A stretch of DNA of 64,000 nucleotides from Symsagittifera roscoffensis (GCF_963678635.1 NC_087068.1:46081785-46145784); one strand, 5' to 3'. Counted from the stretch's first letter, positions 1-11,579 are shown. Made by a program: numbers and translations. Notes: generated from the letters alone by a model not told the origin.

Positions 1-267
1 GTTTGTAACGTGCATTTAGCTAGACCAGCATAATCGCTTGTCATGTATCCACTGTATTATACCATATATTTAAAAGTTATTAAAACATTATGACTGACTT
101 ATTAACAGTTTATCAAAACATTCTGACTGACCTTGGAGCTAAAAATTCAAATCAATTTTCAGATTTTTTTTTGAAATTTTTGTTATGATTTCCACAAATT
201 AGTTGCACCAGTTTTGGTCGAGAAAGTTGCAGCTTTTCGGAATTGTCGAACAAATTTGAACACTTTT

Positions 268-395
268 TGTTGGGTCGAGAGGGTCGGAACATACCAAAAT
301 CTGGCCGAGAAAGTCGAATCATACCAAAACTTGGTCGAGACGGTCGAAACATACCACCTTTCGGTCGAGAGAGTCGAAATATAGAAACATAAGCT
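268..395. repeat. 30-bp minisatellite, about four copies
   Basis: Four successive imperfect ~30-bp units share the core GGTCGAGA(G/A)(G/A)GTCGAA followed by (A/T)CATACCA. A fifth, more diverged unit lies near 212-240. The antisense reading frames across it are only a by-product of the repeat. Confidence 0.7.
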
Positions 396-1272
396 GACCA
401 CCTCGAACCGGATTGTTTTCATTTGCTTTTAAATTTTCATAAAATATCAATCGATTTTGACATTTATTGTTGCGGGAGTTCCAAAATTCGATTAATAATA
501 GCTTTTGCTTTGCGAGGAGTTGACTTTAAAATTTTCTTCCGTTTTCCACTGGTAAACTCTGTCTTGAGAATGACCATGTCATGTGGAGGTGGGGTGATTT
601 CTTAGGCAAGTATGACAAGGCGGGATTTGTTTTTAACACCGCTGAACTTTTTTTTTCATGTTCTCACATGAAAAAAAATAATAAGCAGAATAAAAAAACC
701 GACTGCCCATGATTAATAACCCTAAGCTAGAGATAAATTTGAATGCAAATGTTTAGGCCTTACTTTTTTTCTAATATGTCGTTTTCAAGGACAAATTTGC
801 AAAAAAAAAGTGGCGACAAGAATTGGCATAATAGATGCAAATGGACACTAACTACCAAACATTTTTTGCTGGCCTTACTTTACAGTTTATTTCTAGCAAA
901 CGTAGAAATTACATTTTTTTTTGGAAATTGACGAAACTGTTTGATGCTCAATGCTCTCTGCAATTTGGAACGCAATTTATTAAGATCAAAATTAAAATCT
1001 TCCACTGCTTTGTGTCAATGCAAGAAACAAGTCACTTATTGGAACTGAGCTAAAATTTGATACATATATACATCACTATCCTCGTACTAAAGCGAAAAAC
1101 AAATAGATTAAGAATACCGTTATAAAGTAACCATCGCACAAAGCAATTAATTTTGGTCAACTGTTGCTTGAACTGCTTCTCTACATTTTTTAAATTTCAC
1201 GTCGAAACGATAAACTGCTTGCTAATAAATTTACGAAGATCACAACCTCAACGTTTAAGAAAAATTGGAACA
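396..1272. other. AT-rich intergenic stretch
   Basis: No coding sequence with a recognisable domain was found. A small palindrome, TTCATG-TTCT-CACATGAA, lies near 654-671. The short ORFs at 423-605, 743-931 and 835-1053 are of chance length and low complexity. Confidence 0.5.
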
Positions 1273-1478
1273 GCCATTACGAGGCCAAACTGTTCACTGG
1301 GTAGGCGCACAATTTTGTGTCTGTAGGTTCCTGGATTCCAGAGACAAGACTATGAACATGTTGAAATTTTCTCGCATTGATTAAAGGAAATGAAAGAACA
1401 AAAGAAGACCAAAGTGAGCGTCATTGTTGCAGAATCCGCTTACAATTCACAAAATGCACAGTTTGGCCTCGTAATGGC
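1273..1478. mobile_element. candidate fold-back element / MITE
   Basis: A perfect 20-bp inverted repeat, GCCATTACGAGGCCAAACTG at 1273-1292 and its complement at 1459-1478, encloses 166 bp of AT-rich DNA. The size and the perfect arms fit a small non-autonomous DNA element or fold-back repeat. No target-site duplication is obvious and there is no ORF inside. Confidence 0.45.
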
Positions 1479-3529
1479 TCTATTTCAGTCAAAAAAGAAT
1501 TCTAATTCATTATGTACATTTTCAAATACATGGAGTGAGCTCTGTTTTTGCTAGTAGACCCGATTTGGTTATCATACATTTCGATTTTATGGAAAAAATG
1601 CTTGTCATACAAATCCATACCATTCCAAGACAATAAAAAAAGTTTATGAAAAAACCTGACAAGCAGTGTGTTTCGCTTTATTTTGAGTTATGAACTGAAA
1701 CACAACAACAAAAGTTTTCTCAATTGAGAAAACCAATATGTTCAACGGCTTTAAAATAGCAGATTATTCTACGTATTGACGGATGTCAAGTAAATTGAAC
1801 AATAGAGTCACACATGCTTCAAACAAAAAATGCATTTTTTTGTATATGGCTACGAGTTTTGTTTTTGAAAATCGTGGCCTGTTTTTTTGAAAACTTTAGT
1901 CTATATGTTATTCTCTAAAACTAAAAAAATCAAATTTTGCTATCACAGAGATTCTGAATTGCGACTCTTGACTCTTTCTGTAACGTGGACTGCGTTATAA
2001 GCCAGAATTGAAAATTCTGCAGGACATAAAAAAGTTGGAGAATGTTTTTTTTGTTCACAAAATTGGTTTAGCGACTAAATTGATAACTAAAACAATGAGA
2101 AAAAATTTTCTTCAGTCAGAAATTTTTCATGGACCAATTGCTTATCAGACAACTTTTATAAATCGAAATTTTATGATGTTTTTTGACCTTTTTTTCTCAT
2201 TCAACTAAAATCTGATGAAAGCTCAATTAAACTTATCTGAAAACCCTTTTGAAAGCATTTGCGAATACAAAAATTTGTCAAAAAGTTGTCTAGCGAAATT
2301 TTTTAGTGGGAGTAGTATGATAACCGTTTTTCCAAAGAACCTATGCGTGGTTTTTATGATAAGCGTTTTTTTGCATGGAATTGTTTAATTTTTGCATAGA
2401 CTGGCATGGTTTTTTTGTACGATGGTCAGCCGGGGTTTTTGCAGTTATGATTTTTCTCATAGATGTTTTGATGATGAGAACTTTAAATTATTATGCACCA
2501 GTTATTATTTTTTAATTTCCACAAAAATTTTTAATTTGATAATTTCATTGATGTGGTAATTTCGTCGCCTTTTTTATAAGTAATAAATCTGTGGGGGGAT
2601 GTTTCACAAAAAATCTCAATTTTTTTAAAACAAAATTTTAAAATTATTTTATTACATTAAAATTTTTCATGTTATTTCTGTTCCATAGACCTTAAAAAGC
2701 AGTCGGAACACTCAGGGCGTCGCCCTGATACGAGCAGTCTTGTTGTAATTTAGCATGACTTGTGCATCTGGTTCAGCTGTGCAAAAGCGAAAAATGGACG
2801 TGCTACACATCTGATCCAGAATGGGCTAACTTTTTATTATAATATATTCAGATATGATTTTAAAACAATGCGCTACCGGGTAACACACTTGATTTTGTAC
2901 GAGCAATATCTCTGAGGTTCTTAAAATTGGTCAAAAACCCCACCCTACGCTCTGGTTTCTACCAGTGATTTCAGTAAAAGTAGGTATCACAAAAAAAGTA
3001 ATTCGATCAGCTGTAAACTTTGGAATAGGCTTTGTGTGCACTAGCGATGGGCAAACTTCAACTTGGCTAATAATGGAGGATCAGCCATTTTTAGATCTGT
3101 GATGTCAACTTAGGCATCATTTCGAACAGTCTACGCGATATGGCTTATTATCACACCGTTCAAATTTTTGCGTAAGTTTCGTGACCTTAAACGATCCTAG
3201 TCGATCAATGATGGTTATCTTGCAAGATGTTGCAAGAACATTGCAAAAAGCTTCGAAAATATCAGTTATCACCTTTAAAAGATCTTGCAAGAATCATTAA
3301 AGCACTAGATAATTACATATGCACTAACTTGCTAAATGCACTAACTTGCTGAAATTTCAACTAATCTCACCTTGAGCAATGCAAGACAAATTAAGCTCTA
3401 GCTTTTGAATTAGCTCATTTTTCTTATCAAAGAGTGCACATTTTGTGGAAAGATCAGTCTTTAAAAGTCAGTATTTGAAAAATCAGGGTACGAAAAAAAA
3501 ACGAAAACTATAAATTGGAAACGTTCGGC
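1479..3529. other. intergenic, includes a dispersed repeat copy
   Basis: The stretch is AT-rich without a recognised gene. 2040-2170 is similar to the reverse complement of about 7000-7140, giving an inverted dispersed pair recognisable by the shared translated string GLATK. A 7-bp stem with a single-base loop, CAGGGCG-T-CGCCCTG, is near 2713-2727. Confidence 0.4.
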
Positions 3530-4381
3530 ATGTTAACGGTATGTAACCTTTTAGTTGCTGTATTCTATTTTGTTTATGAAATAGCTTGGACTTCGTCTTT
3601 TAAAACTGAACTTCTCGAAGAAATAAACAAACATAGACGAAATGCCGACTTAACGGAACTGGTTTGGAGCGATGAACAAGAAAAAGTGTTCAGACGAATA
3701 GTACAAGATAATTGCAATGGTGTCACAGACAATTCAGAGTTTCGAAAAAACATGTATAATAACTCAGCACTTGCTGGTAATAACTATAACAAGTTTCCCC
3801 CGCTGCCTGTAGGAACAGAGCCAACTGAGTTTGCTCTGAAAATATCTCGAGATATTTATAATACAGGGCTAGAAAAATATCGGTACCCAACTTCAAGCCC
3901 ATCATGCAAAAGTAAAAACACTTTGTCGCAAAACCAACGTTTGTTTCATATTATGTCGAACTTGACTGTCGATGTGTCTTGGAATATTATTCAATGCCCG
4001 AACAAAAAGGTAACCTATTATGTCAACAGCTATAATGTTAACCGCAATTTGCCTTTCTATTGGAAACCTGAAGACCCGCTATTCCCCGAAGAAAATTTCA
4101 TCAAAATTTGCCACGCGGAGTCGGGGTGGAAAAGTTGTGATGATGATTTGCAATCAAAATGTCCAAATCGTTTAATTACTGATAATGAAGGGCTTGAATC
4201 TAGTCCTGATAAAAATGGACAAACTGACAATCAAAAAGAACTCAACGGCAAACAAAAGAAAAAGAATAACCGCGGCAGGGGTAATGAAACTACTCAAAAA
4301 AAACCTGCTTGTGCTTGCTACCTATTTGGAACAATTTGGATTTGCATTGTAGCTAAGTTCAAAAGCCATGAATTAAACTGA
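3530..4381 (+). CDS. putative secreted CAP/SCP-like protein
   Basis: An uninterrupted frame of 283 codons starts at the ATG at 3530; the frame is open from 3515 but the upstream codon is TTG. The first ~20 residues (MLTVCNLLVAVFYFVYEIAW) are hydrophobic, like a signal peptide or anchor. Residues ~28-60 (LLEEINKHRRNADL, then ELVWSDE) resemble the opening helix of CAP/SCP/antigen-5 domains. Later FHIMSNLTVDVSW, an IIQCP turn and YYVNSYNVNRN sit where the CAP2/CAP1 region of that fold would be, but the canonical catalytic-like histidines are unclear. Residues ~220-265 are Lys/Asn/Gly-rich, and the protein ends in a short Cys-containing hydrophobic segment (CACYLFGTIWICIV). A possible AATAAA lies at 4792-4797. 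Assignment to CAP is inference from weak similarity; that this is a real secreted protein gene is more secure than its family. No introns are needed to read it. Confidence 0.5.
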   Translation: MLTVCNLLVAVFYFVYEIAWTSSFKTELLEEINKHRRNADLTELVWSDEQEKVFRRIVQDNCNGVTDNSEFRKNMYNNSALAGNNYNKFPPLPVGTEPTEFALKISRDIYNTGLEKYRYPTSSPSCKSKNTLSQNQRLFHIMSNLTVDVSWNIIQCPNKKVTYYVNSYNVNRNLPFYWKPEDPLFPEENFIKICHAESGWKSCDDDLQSKCPNRLITDNEGLESSPDKNGQTDNQKELNGKQKKKNNRGRGNETTQKKPACACYLFGTIWICIVAKFKSHELN

Positions 4382-6111
4382 TCACGGGTGGATGTAGGAG
4401 TTTTTTCAAAAAGGGGGGGGGGGGCGAATTGTTTTCAAAAAAAATTCAGAATTTTTTACGGCCTTTTAGTAGGTCGACCAAATTGACATTCTGAGCTCTC
4501 ACCAATCACTATGAGGACCCTTCTTCGACCAAATTTTTTGTTCAGGCGAAAATTTACGCAGGCGAAAATTTGAAAAAACAGGCCAAAAATTGGATATCTG
4601 AAACTAACTCGACCCCCGTCCCCCGCGCCGTTTCCCCCTAAATCCTCAACTGAAACTGAGCTTGAACTAAATAATATTACAGCTATATGTCTTTTTTATG
4701 AATAATGAGTAAAATACACATAAAGGAAAATGAAATGAAATGATTGTGCATAAATAAGCACGAAACAATGTAATATGTCGTAAAAAATTTGAATAAATTG
4801 TCTCATTCGTCATTAGGTTCATAGCATATATTTTTGAGTGTGGGCTTTCGTCTGAGTTTTCGCTGAGTGTGGGCTTTCAAGGAAGTTTTTGAAAGAATTT
4901 TTTTTTCAAAAAAGCTTTAATAATTTGAACCATTTGATCAAACTGGGCTTTCAGGTGGTTTAAGAAAACTGCTGAAAAGAGACTTATCGCCTTTTAATCT
5001 AGTTTTACTCTCTCCAAAGAGTCGACTATCGATATTTAAATCTGCGCTGGCTGATCTAGGAGTTTATCGAGAGGTGGAATTTTCAAAAAAAAACTTGCCG
5101 ACCTTTTTTAGGTCGGTCAAATTGAGTTTCTTAGCTCTATTAAAACACAATAAGATCCCAATTCTTACAAAGTTTTTTTTTGCACCGCGGGCAAGTTTCT
5201 GAAAACACCAGCATAAGAACAGGCGAAATGGAATTTGTTTTGGCGTGCGCTCCCCACTCAAAATTACAATATATTGGAGCCAAAAGTAAATTGTATAAGT
5301 TGACGTCAGATGCACGTTTAAAAAACTTTGGTTTGTTTGGTCAAAAACATTCTATATCAAAAGAAGATAGCACACAAGAAAGCTGAGTGCGTTATTAAGG
5401 GATTAATATCAAGATAGGAAAGAGTTCACTTCTTAGATAGTTTCGACCGCTTGAAAAAGTTCGAGTCGTACGAATCTGGTTTTTTGTATCGATCAAAAAT
5501 GTGTTGGATTTTTATCAACCCAGCTCATAAACACATCGACCGGCTCAATCAATCTTGGCTTGGGTTTATCTGGTCGGAAAAAATTTGCATGCCAATGAGC
5601 TTGATCAAAGTGAAATGTATTTCTGCCAACATGGATGTCGATTAAAAATTAATGCTGCAACTATAATTCATCAAAATTTTATTTTTTAAGAGAACTGTAG
5701 CAAGGAGATAGAAATGTTTTGAAAAATAACGGTTATGAAACTCTTCCCGCACTGGCAAAAATGGATTAGGAACGATTTTAGTATGAAAAAAGTACGTTGA
5801 TTAAATTTAGATCGACTTTAGTATGAACAAAATACAAAGATTAAATAAGAAAGATAATGATTGATTGGGTCAATTTAAAATCGATTAAAATTGATCTTAA
5901 ATCTCAGCTAAAAAAACTGATCCAAATTGATTTTAAATTGCATATTTTTGAGATTAAAATCTGATTTATGTGGATCATTTTATTAAACTCTATAACATCT
6001 GGCACGTGTGTATTTTTTAGAGAAAAAAACGAGAACAAAATATTTTGATTATTTATTCTAAAGAGTATGTTTTTTTTGCCTTGTTAGTAATAAAAGTGAG
6101 TTAGTGAGTCC
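4382..6111. other. intergenic AT-rich DNA
   Basis: No supported gene. A run of about eleven G residues lies near 4416-4426. A short direct repeat, GTGTGGGCTTTC, occurs near 4840 and 4867. From 5,850 onward the sequence becomes rich in ATCGATTT-like words that lead into the next repeat. ORFs at 5180-5386 and 5451-5645 have no recognisable content. Confidence 0.45.
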
Positions 6112-6425
6112 TAAAATCCATCTAAATTGATTTAAATCGATTTTTAAGACACTTAAAGCGATGCAAAACTTTCAAGAAAGATCGATTTAAAATGGATTTC
6201 AGTGAGATTCGGATGGATTTTAGTGAGTCGGAAAATCCATCCAAATCGATGTAAATCGATTTTAAAACACTTAAAGCGATCCAAAATTTTCAAGAAAGAT
6301 CGATTTACAATGGATTTAAGTGAGATTCGGATGGATTTTAGTGAGTCGAAAAATCCATCCAAATCGATTTAAATCGATTTTTTAGACACTTAAATCGATC
6401 CAAAATTCTTAAAAAACGCAGATTT
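6112..6425. repeat. ~120-bp tandem repeat, 2.6 copies
   Basis: Units beginning AAAATCCATC(C/T)AAAT at about 6112, 6232 and 6350 carry the same order of words: ATCGATTT, GACACTTAAA, TTTTCAAGAAAGATCG, then GGATGGATTTTAGTGAG. The third unit is truncated. Flanking DNA to ~6530 keeps scattered ATCGATTT words. Confidence 0.75.
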
Positions 6426-7661
6426 ATATCGATTTGAAATCCATATAAGTTCGTTAAATGTACATTGTTAATCAATTTGGATCGATTTAAAATCGATTTA
6501 AAATCAATGTAAATTGATCCGCAACCATTTTTGTCAGCACGGGTTCTACTGTTTTTGTCGGATTCATCGGATTTTAAAAAATAAGATCCGTTTTTGCAAA
6601 CATTTTGAGCGTCTTGCGAGGATGTTTCAACATTAGAAGCACTTCTCGCATGAGTTACGACTGACTGGCCTGATAAAGCCTATGAAACAAAACTTTTCGA
6701 GCCCGCTACTTTTTGAATTGATTCCATCAATCACGTCCAATAAGTTCAATTTTTCTAATTGAATTACTTGCAGAAAAATCGGCAAAGACCTCTCAATTTT
6801 TTTTGTTCTTTGATTGAATACAAGAAAAACATCCATTTTTTCATCTCTGAGTGTAGTTTGTAAAATTTAGCAATAAATACACACTGCGTCACTCACAACT
6901 AGTCCAGTTTGACCCCTATGAATAGAAATGTTTTTCATACAATTTCATACAAAAAAAATGATCATAATAAAACTCCATGCATTGGTTCTACGTAAAAAAA
7001 GGATTATCACACGATTTCCATTTATTAAAATTATATGATAAGCATTTTTTCCATACAAAAATTTCATATGAGAAAACTTTTTTGTTCTTATTTTAGTCGC
7101 TAAACCAGTTTTGCGACTAAAAAACGTTTTCCAAAAAAAAATGTTATGCAAAATTTATTCAGTTTCTGATGTCAGATGCTCAAATGTTCAGAAAGCATTT
7201 TTAGACTTTTCTGTAGAATTTTTGATGTTATGATAAATTTTATGACGCGTGTCAGATTGGTAGTGCGTGTATGAAATTGTAAGAGGCGACTCAAAAGTCT
7301 GTAACAGTTAGCGTGTCTAAGGAAATATATATTGGGTAAGCACCAGATTAAATAAAGTATTCACTGATCACTACAGGGATGGAATCATGTGCACTAACAG
7401 TTAGGTGATTTTTTCTGAAAACCTCTTCAAAATCAATCCGACTCTCTTGTTCGTCGTGCATTCATCACTCAGTGCCGTCAAAAAAAATCATTTAAACAGT
7501 ACTTTAATAGCCTTTTGAAGCGCAGTAATCAACACAATCACTTTGAAGTGCAGTAATCAACACAATCGCAGTAACCAGCAAAAAAACTATCATAATGAAG
7601 TCAAACTATTGAAACCAAAAAACAACAAAAAACTAAGTTTTCAAAAATCTTTAGACAAAAT
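6426..7661. other. intergenic, second copy of dispersed repeat
   Basis: About 7000-7140 read on the minus strand is similar to 2040-2170 on the plus strand. The rest is AT-rich with no supported gene. Immediately before the next CDS, a TTTCAAAAATCTTTAG tract at ~7637-7654 could serve as a 3' splice acceptor, which would leave a 5'-UTR exon upstream; this is inference. Confidence 0.4.
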
Positions 7662-8543
7662 ATGTCATTCGGGTCATTTGGGTCTTTTGGATCAGTAGGA
7701 TCATTTGGTTCATTCGGATCAGTAGGGTCGTTTGGATCTTTTGGATCGTTCGGATCTCTTGGATCTCTTGGTTCGTTCGGATCATGGTCATCCGGAAGCC
7801 ATCATGGCATCGGAATAGCTCTAGGCCATCATGGAGGCTACGGTCATCATGGATATGGTCATCATGGGGGACATCATGGCTATGGACATGACGGCTATGG
7901 ACATCATGGACATCATGGACATCATGGACATCATGGACATCATGGTCATCATCACCATCATCATCATGGCCATGTTCCTTATTATGGTAACGAGCATCGC
8001 AGGCGTCGTCCTAGACGTCCCTATCCTCCTCCTAGACGCCGCTCTTACCCTCCTGCAAGACGTCGTCGCTACTCCAATCCCGACCTTCGAAGGCCAAGAC
8101 CATACCCCGACAGACCGAATAGATCCTACTCGCCGAGGAGGGACAGATCTCCGAGAGACAAATCTCCTAGAGATAGGGATAGATCTCCCAGAGATAGGAA
8201 CAGGTCTCCGAGGGACAAGGGACGGTCCCCAAGAGATCGATCTCCAAGAGACAGATCACCGAGAAATGGATCTCCAAGAAACCGGTCACCAAGAAATAGA
8301 TCTCCAAGAGATAAGTCGCCAAGAGCTAAGAATAGATCTCCCTCACCTAGAAATAAGTCTCCGAGGCGTGACAAAAAACCCCCTTCCCCAAGAAACAGAA
8401 CGCCATCACCGAGAAACAAAAGATCTCCTTCGCCGAGAAATAAATCCCCGAAACCAAAGAACAGAACGCCATCTCCAAGGAATAAATCACCAAAACCAAA
8501 GAACAAAACACCTTCGCCGAGAAACAAGTCGCCAAATTTATAG
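7662..8543 (+). CDS. four-zone repetitive Gly/His/Arg/SPR-repeat protein
   Basis: A 293-codon ORF starts at the ATG at 7662 and ends at TAG 8541-8543. It is built of four zones: (1) residues ~1-46, GSFGS(F/V/L) repeats; (2) ~47-105, Gly-His-Tyr repeats (GHHGYGHHG) ending in GHHGHHGHHG and a run of seven His; (3) ~106-150, Arg/Pro-rich (RRRRPRRPYPPPRRR); (4) ~150-293, SPRD/SPRN/SPKPKN repeats. There is no folded domain. Repeat type 4 recalls both RS domains of splicing factors and SPKK-type DNA-minor-groove motifs of some basic chromatin proteins, while zones 1-2 recall structural or metal-binding Gly/His proteins. The frame survives ~880 bp of repeats without a stop, which supports coding. 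Long ORFs in the other frames are by-products of the repeats. No function is assigned. Confidence 0.6.
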   Translation: MSFGSFGSFGSVGSFGSFGSVGSFGSFGSFGSLGSLGSFGSWSSGSHHGIGIALGHHGGYGHHGYGHHGGHHGYGHDGYGHHGHHGHHGHHGHHGHHHHHHHGHVPYYGNEHRRRRPRRPYPPPRRRSYPPARRRRYSNPDLRRPRPYPDRPNRSYSPRRDRSPRDKSPRDRDRSPRDRNRSPRDKGRSPRDRSPRDRSPRNGSPRNRSPRNRSPRDKSPRAKNRSPSPRNKSPRRDKKPPSPRNRTPSPRNKRSPSPRNKSPKPKNRTPSPRNKSPKPKNKTPSPRNKSPNL

Positions 8544-8795
8544 AGCATAAAGCCGTTGCCAAGAGTTTGATAAACATAAAAGAAGCAAAAGATAATTCAA
8601 GCCGAGTGTGAAAAAATTAATTGCAACACGCAAATTTTGCACAGAATAACAGTTTTTGAGTATAACTTTAAATTGTGCACCAAGTAATACCAATTTTATC
8701 ACTTCAAGAGAAGTTTTGAGCAAATTTACAACATAAGTTCGACGAGAGACGTCCGGTATATAAAACTGGACGTTTTTTGTCAACCCGGGATGACC

Positions 8796-8937
8796 AAAAA
8801 TACTAGTCATACAATTTCCATATATGGAAAAATGCAAATCAACACTTTCCATACAATTCCATACGTACAGAAAATTGCATGAAAGGTCTATGATTAGTAT
8901 TTTTTTCATACATGGAAATTGTATGACTAGTATTTTT
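8796..8937. repeat. 26-bp inverted repeat around 90 bp
   Basis: Arms at 8796-8821 and 8912-8937 are perfect complements with core CTAGTCATACAATTTCCAT. Between the arms are further partial copies of the same word. A related but imperfect arrangement is in the second duplicate (~10,435-10,575). Confidence 0.8.
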
Positions 8938-9481
8938 CCATAAACCAAAAATATTGATTTTTTACATTCTAATTTCTCAAAGTTTTGTGGTTGTGTTCGT
9001 AACCGAACACAAATGACATAAACCTTGATTACTCAAACATAGTAACCAACGGTTTGGCCTTCTCGCATTGAAAATGCATTGGAAACAGCCTGATACATCT
9101 GTCTCAGCAAACAATATAACGAAAGTAATGAACTTTTAAATTTTGGCAATAAGTTTCAAAGACGATTATTTCTAAAATTTGAATTTTTAAATTACCAAAC
9201 ATTGATCAAGGCATTCAAAAACATGTCATACAAACGAACGAGGAGTTTTAAGCGTTTTTGAAAAAAGTTATGAAGAGAAAAGGAAAAAAATCCAATATTA
9301 GTATATCCAGGACTACGTTATACACACATAAAATTAAATTTTGCATGCAAATTTTTTTTTTCAAAAAATGTTTGTTTGAATACGAAAATCATTTTGCGGT
9401 TGAAAAAAAAAACATAAAAAATTTTTTCGGCTAATTTCAAAAATACTTGGTGAAAATTTTGTCGTCGCCATCAAAAAAATG

Positions 9482-9521
9482 CTAGTCATACAATTTCCAT
9501 ATAAGGAAATTGTATGACTAG
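9482..9521. repeat. palindrome, 17-bp arms
   Basis: CTAGTCATACAATTTCC and its complement are separated by six bases. The equivalent site in the second duplicate is a perfect 40-bp palindrome. Confidence 0.85.
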
Positions 9522-9935
9522 TGTTTTTTTTCAGAAAACAAAAATAAAAAAAGTCAAAGTTTTCAGTCGTAGCAGCCCAAAAACGCTTAAATGTTTTGCC
9601 AGCAGTTGAATTGATTGTTCAAAGCTTTTTTTTTACAACAAAAAATTTTTAAAAAAATTCTAATCATATAATTTCCAAATATGGAAATTGTATGGTTAGC
9701 TTTTTTTTATACCATTTTTTTTCCTTTTTTTATGAAGAGATACTAATTTTGATACCAAAACAATTTTTGAAACCACCTTTGAAATTCGATTAAACTCATT
9801 TTGCAAAAATGTATGAAATTTGTATGACTAGCATTTTTCCATAGATTAAGTGTATGAAATTGTATGATTAGCATTTTCGGTCTATGGAGGTCAACCCGGG
9901 AAGGCAAGTATTTTTGGGCGAACTTCAAGATTAAG

Positions 9936-10060
9936 AGGCTCCTAGCTTAATGGTTAGGGCATCCTCTTTATATTAGTCAGATAAATCGCTCATAGCAGGG
10001 ATAGTACGCGAGAGCGGAACTCTCACTCAATACCGCAGTCTGGCTAATCAGGCTTTCAAA
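9936..10060 (+). other. tRNA-like / SINE-like sequence, copy 1
   Basis: GGCTCCTAGCTTAATGG followed by TTAGGGCATCC looks like the 5' end and D-arm (pol III A box) of a tRNA. A GAGAGC-GGAA-CTCTC hairpin follows. I cannot fold a full cloverleaf and no good B box is visible, so this is at most a tRNA-derived relic. Confidence 0.25.
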
Positions 10061-11127
10061 TTTTTGCTTTACGAGACGGGTGTAGAGCAAATTTTTACTT
10101 TTAAAATAATGGTCTCAAGTTTAAAACAAAGAAGCTCGCATGAAAAAAAAACAAAGTCTAGAATGAAGAAAAATTTTGGCTCTTTTTCCTTCCCCCCACC
10201 TGCATATTTTTATAATTGAAATATTTGCTTACGTTGTTCGATTGTCATGAAAATTAATTGCAACACGCAAATTTTGCACAGAATAACAGTTTTTGAGTAT
10301 AACTTTAAATTGTGCACAAAGTATTACCAATTTTATCACTTCAAGAGAAGTATTGAACAACTTTACAACATAAGTTCGACGAGAGGCGTCCGGTATATAA
10401 AACTGGACGTTTTTTGTCAACCCGGGATGACCAAAAATACTATACATACAATTTCCATATATGGAAAAATGCTAATCATACACTTTCCATATAATTCCAT
10501 ACGTACAAAAAACTGCATGAAAGGTCTATGATTAGTATTTTTTCATACATGGAAAATGTATGACTAGCATTTTTCCATAAACCAAAAATATTGATTTTTT
10601 ACATTTTAATTTCTCAAAATTGTTTTGGTTGTGCTCATAACCGAACACAAATGACATAAACCTTGATTACTCAAACGTAGTAACCAACGGTTTGGCCGTC
10701 TCGCACTAAAAATGCATTGGAAACAGCCTGATATGTGTTACTTCTGCCCAGACAAATGATATAACGAAAGCAACGAACTTTTAAATTTTGGCAATAATTT
10801 TCAAAGATGATTATTTCTAAAATTTGAATTTTCAAATTACCAGATATTGATCAAGGCATACAAAAACTTGTCATACAAAAGAAAGAGGAGTTTTAAGCGT
10901 TTTTGAAAAAAGTTATGAAGAGAAAAGGAAAAAAATCCAATATTAGTATATCCAGGACTACGTTATACACACATAAAATTAAATTTTGCATGCAAATTTT
11001 TTTTTTTCAAAAAATGTTTGTTTGAATACGAAAATCATTTTGCGGTTGAAAAAAAAAACATAAAAATTTTTTTCGGCTAATTTCAAAAATACTTGGTAAA
11101 AATTTTGTCGTCGCCATCAAAAAAATG

Positions 11128-11167
11128 CTAGTCATACAATTTCCATATATGGAAATTGTATGACTAG
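11128..11167. repeat. perfect 40-bp palindrome
   Basis: CTAGTCATACAATTTCCATA joined directly to its exact complement, with no spacer. Such a sequence can extrude as a cruciform. Near copies (CTAATCATATAATTTCC and complement) follow at ~11,306-11,346 and ~9,660-9,700. Confidence 0.9.
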
Positions 11168-11579
11168 TGTTTTTTTTCAGAAAACAAAAATAAAAAAAGT
11201 CAAAGTTTTCAGTCGTAGCAGCCCAAAAACGCTTAAATGTTTTGCCAGCAGTTGAATTGATTGTTCAAAGCTTTTTTTTTACAACAAAAAATTTTTAAAA
11301 AAATTCTAATCATATAATTTCCACATATGGAAATTGTATGGTTAGCATTTTTTTTTATACCATTTTTTTTTCCTTTTTTTATGAAGAGATACTAATTTTG
11401 ATACCAAAACAATTTTTGAAACCACCTTTGAAATTCGATTAAACTCATTTTGCAAAAATGTATGAAATTTGTATGACTAGCATTTTTCCATAGATTAAGT
11501 GTATGAAATTGTATGATTAGCATTTTCGGTCTATGGAGGTCAACCCGGGAAGGCAAGTATTTTTGGGCTAATTTCAAGA

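Larger units (their letters stand above)
8615..10251. repeat. tandem duplication, unit 1 (~1.64 kb)
   Basis: Starts at AATTAATTGCAACACGC and is followed immediately by a second copy starting at 10,252. Both copies contain the same non-coding order: CCGGTATATAAAACTGGACG, long palindromes, A/T runs, then a tRNA-like box. No ORF is conserved between them beyond what identity forces. Confidence 0.85.

Noticed and set aside
8126-8548. 140-codon antisense ORF and 239-codon +1 ORF over the SPR-repeat gene
   Set aside because: Low-complexity frames generated by the repeat; the sense frame has the coherent zone structure and the best start.
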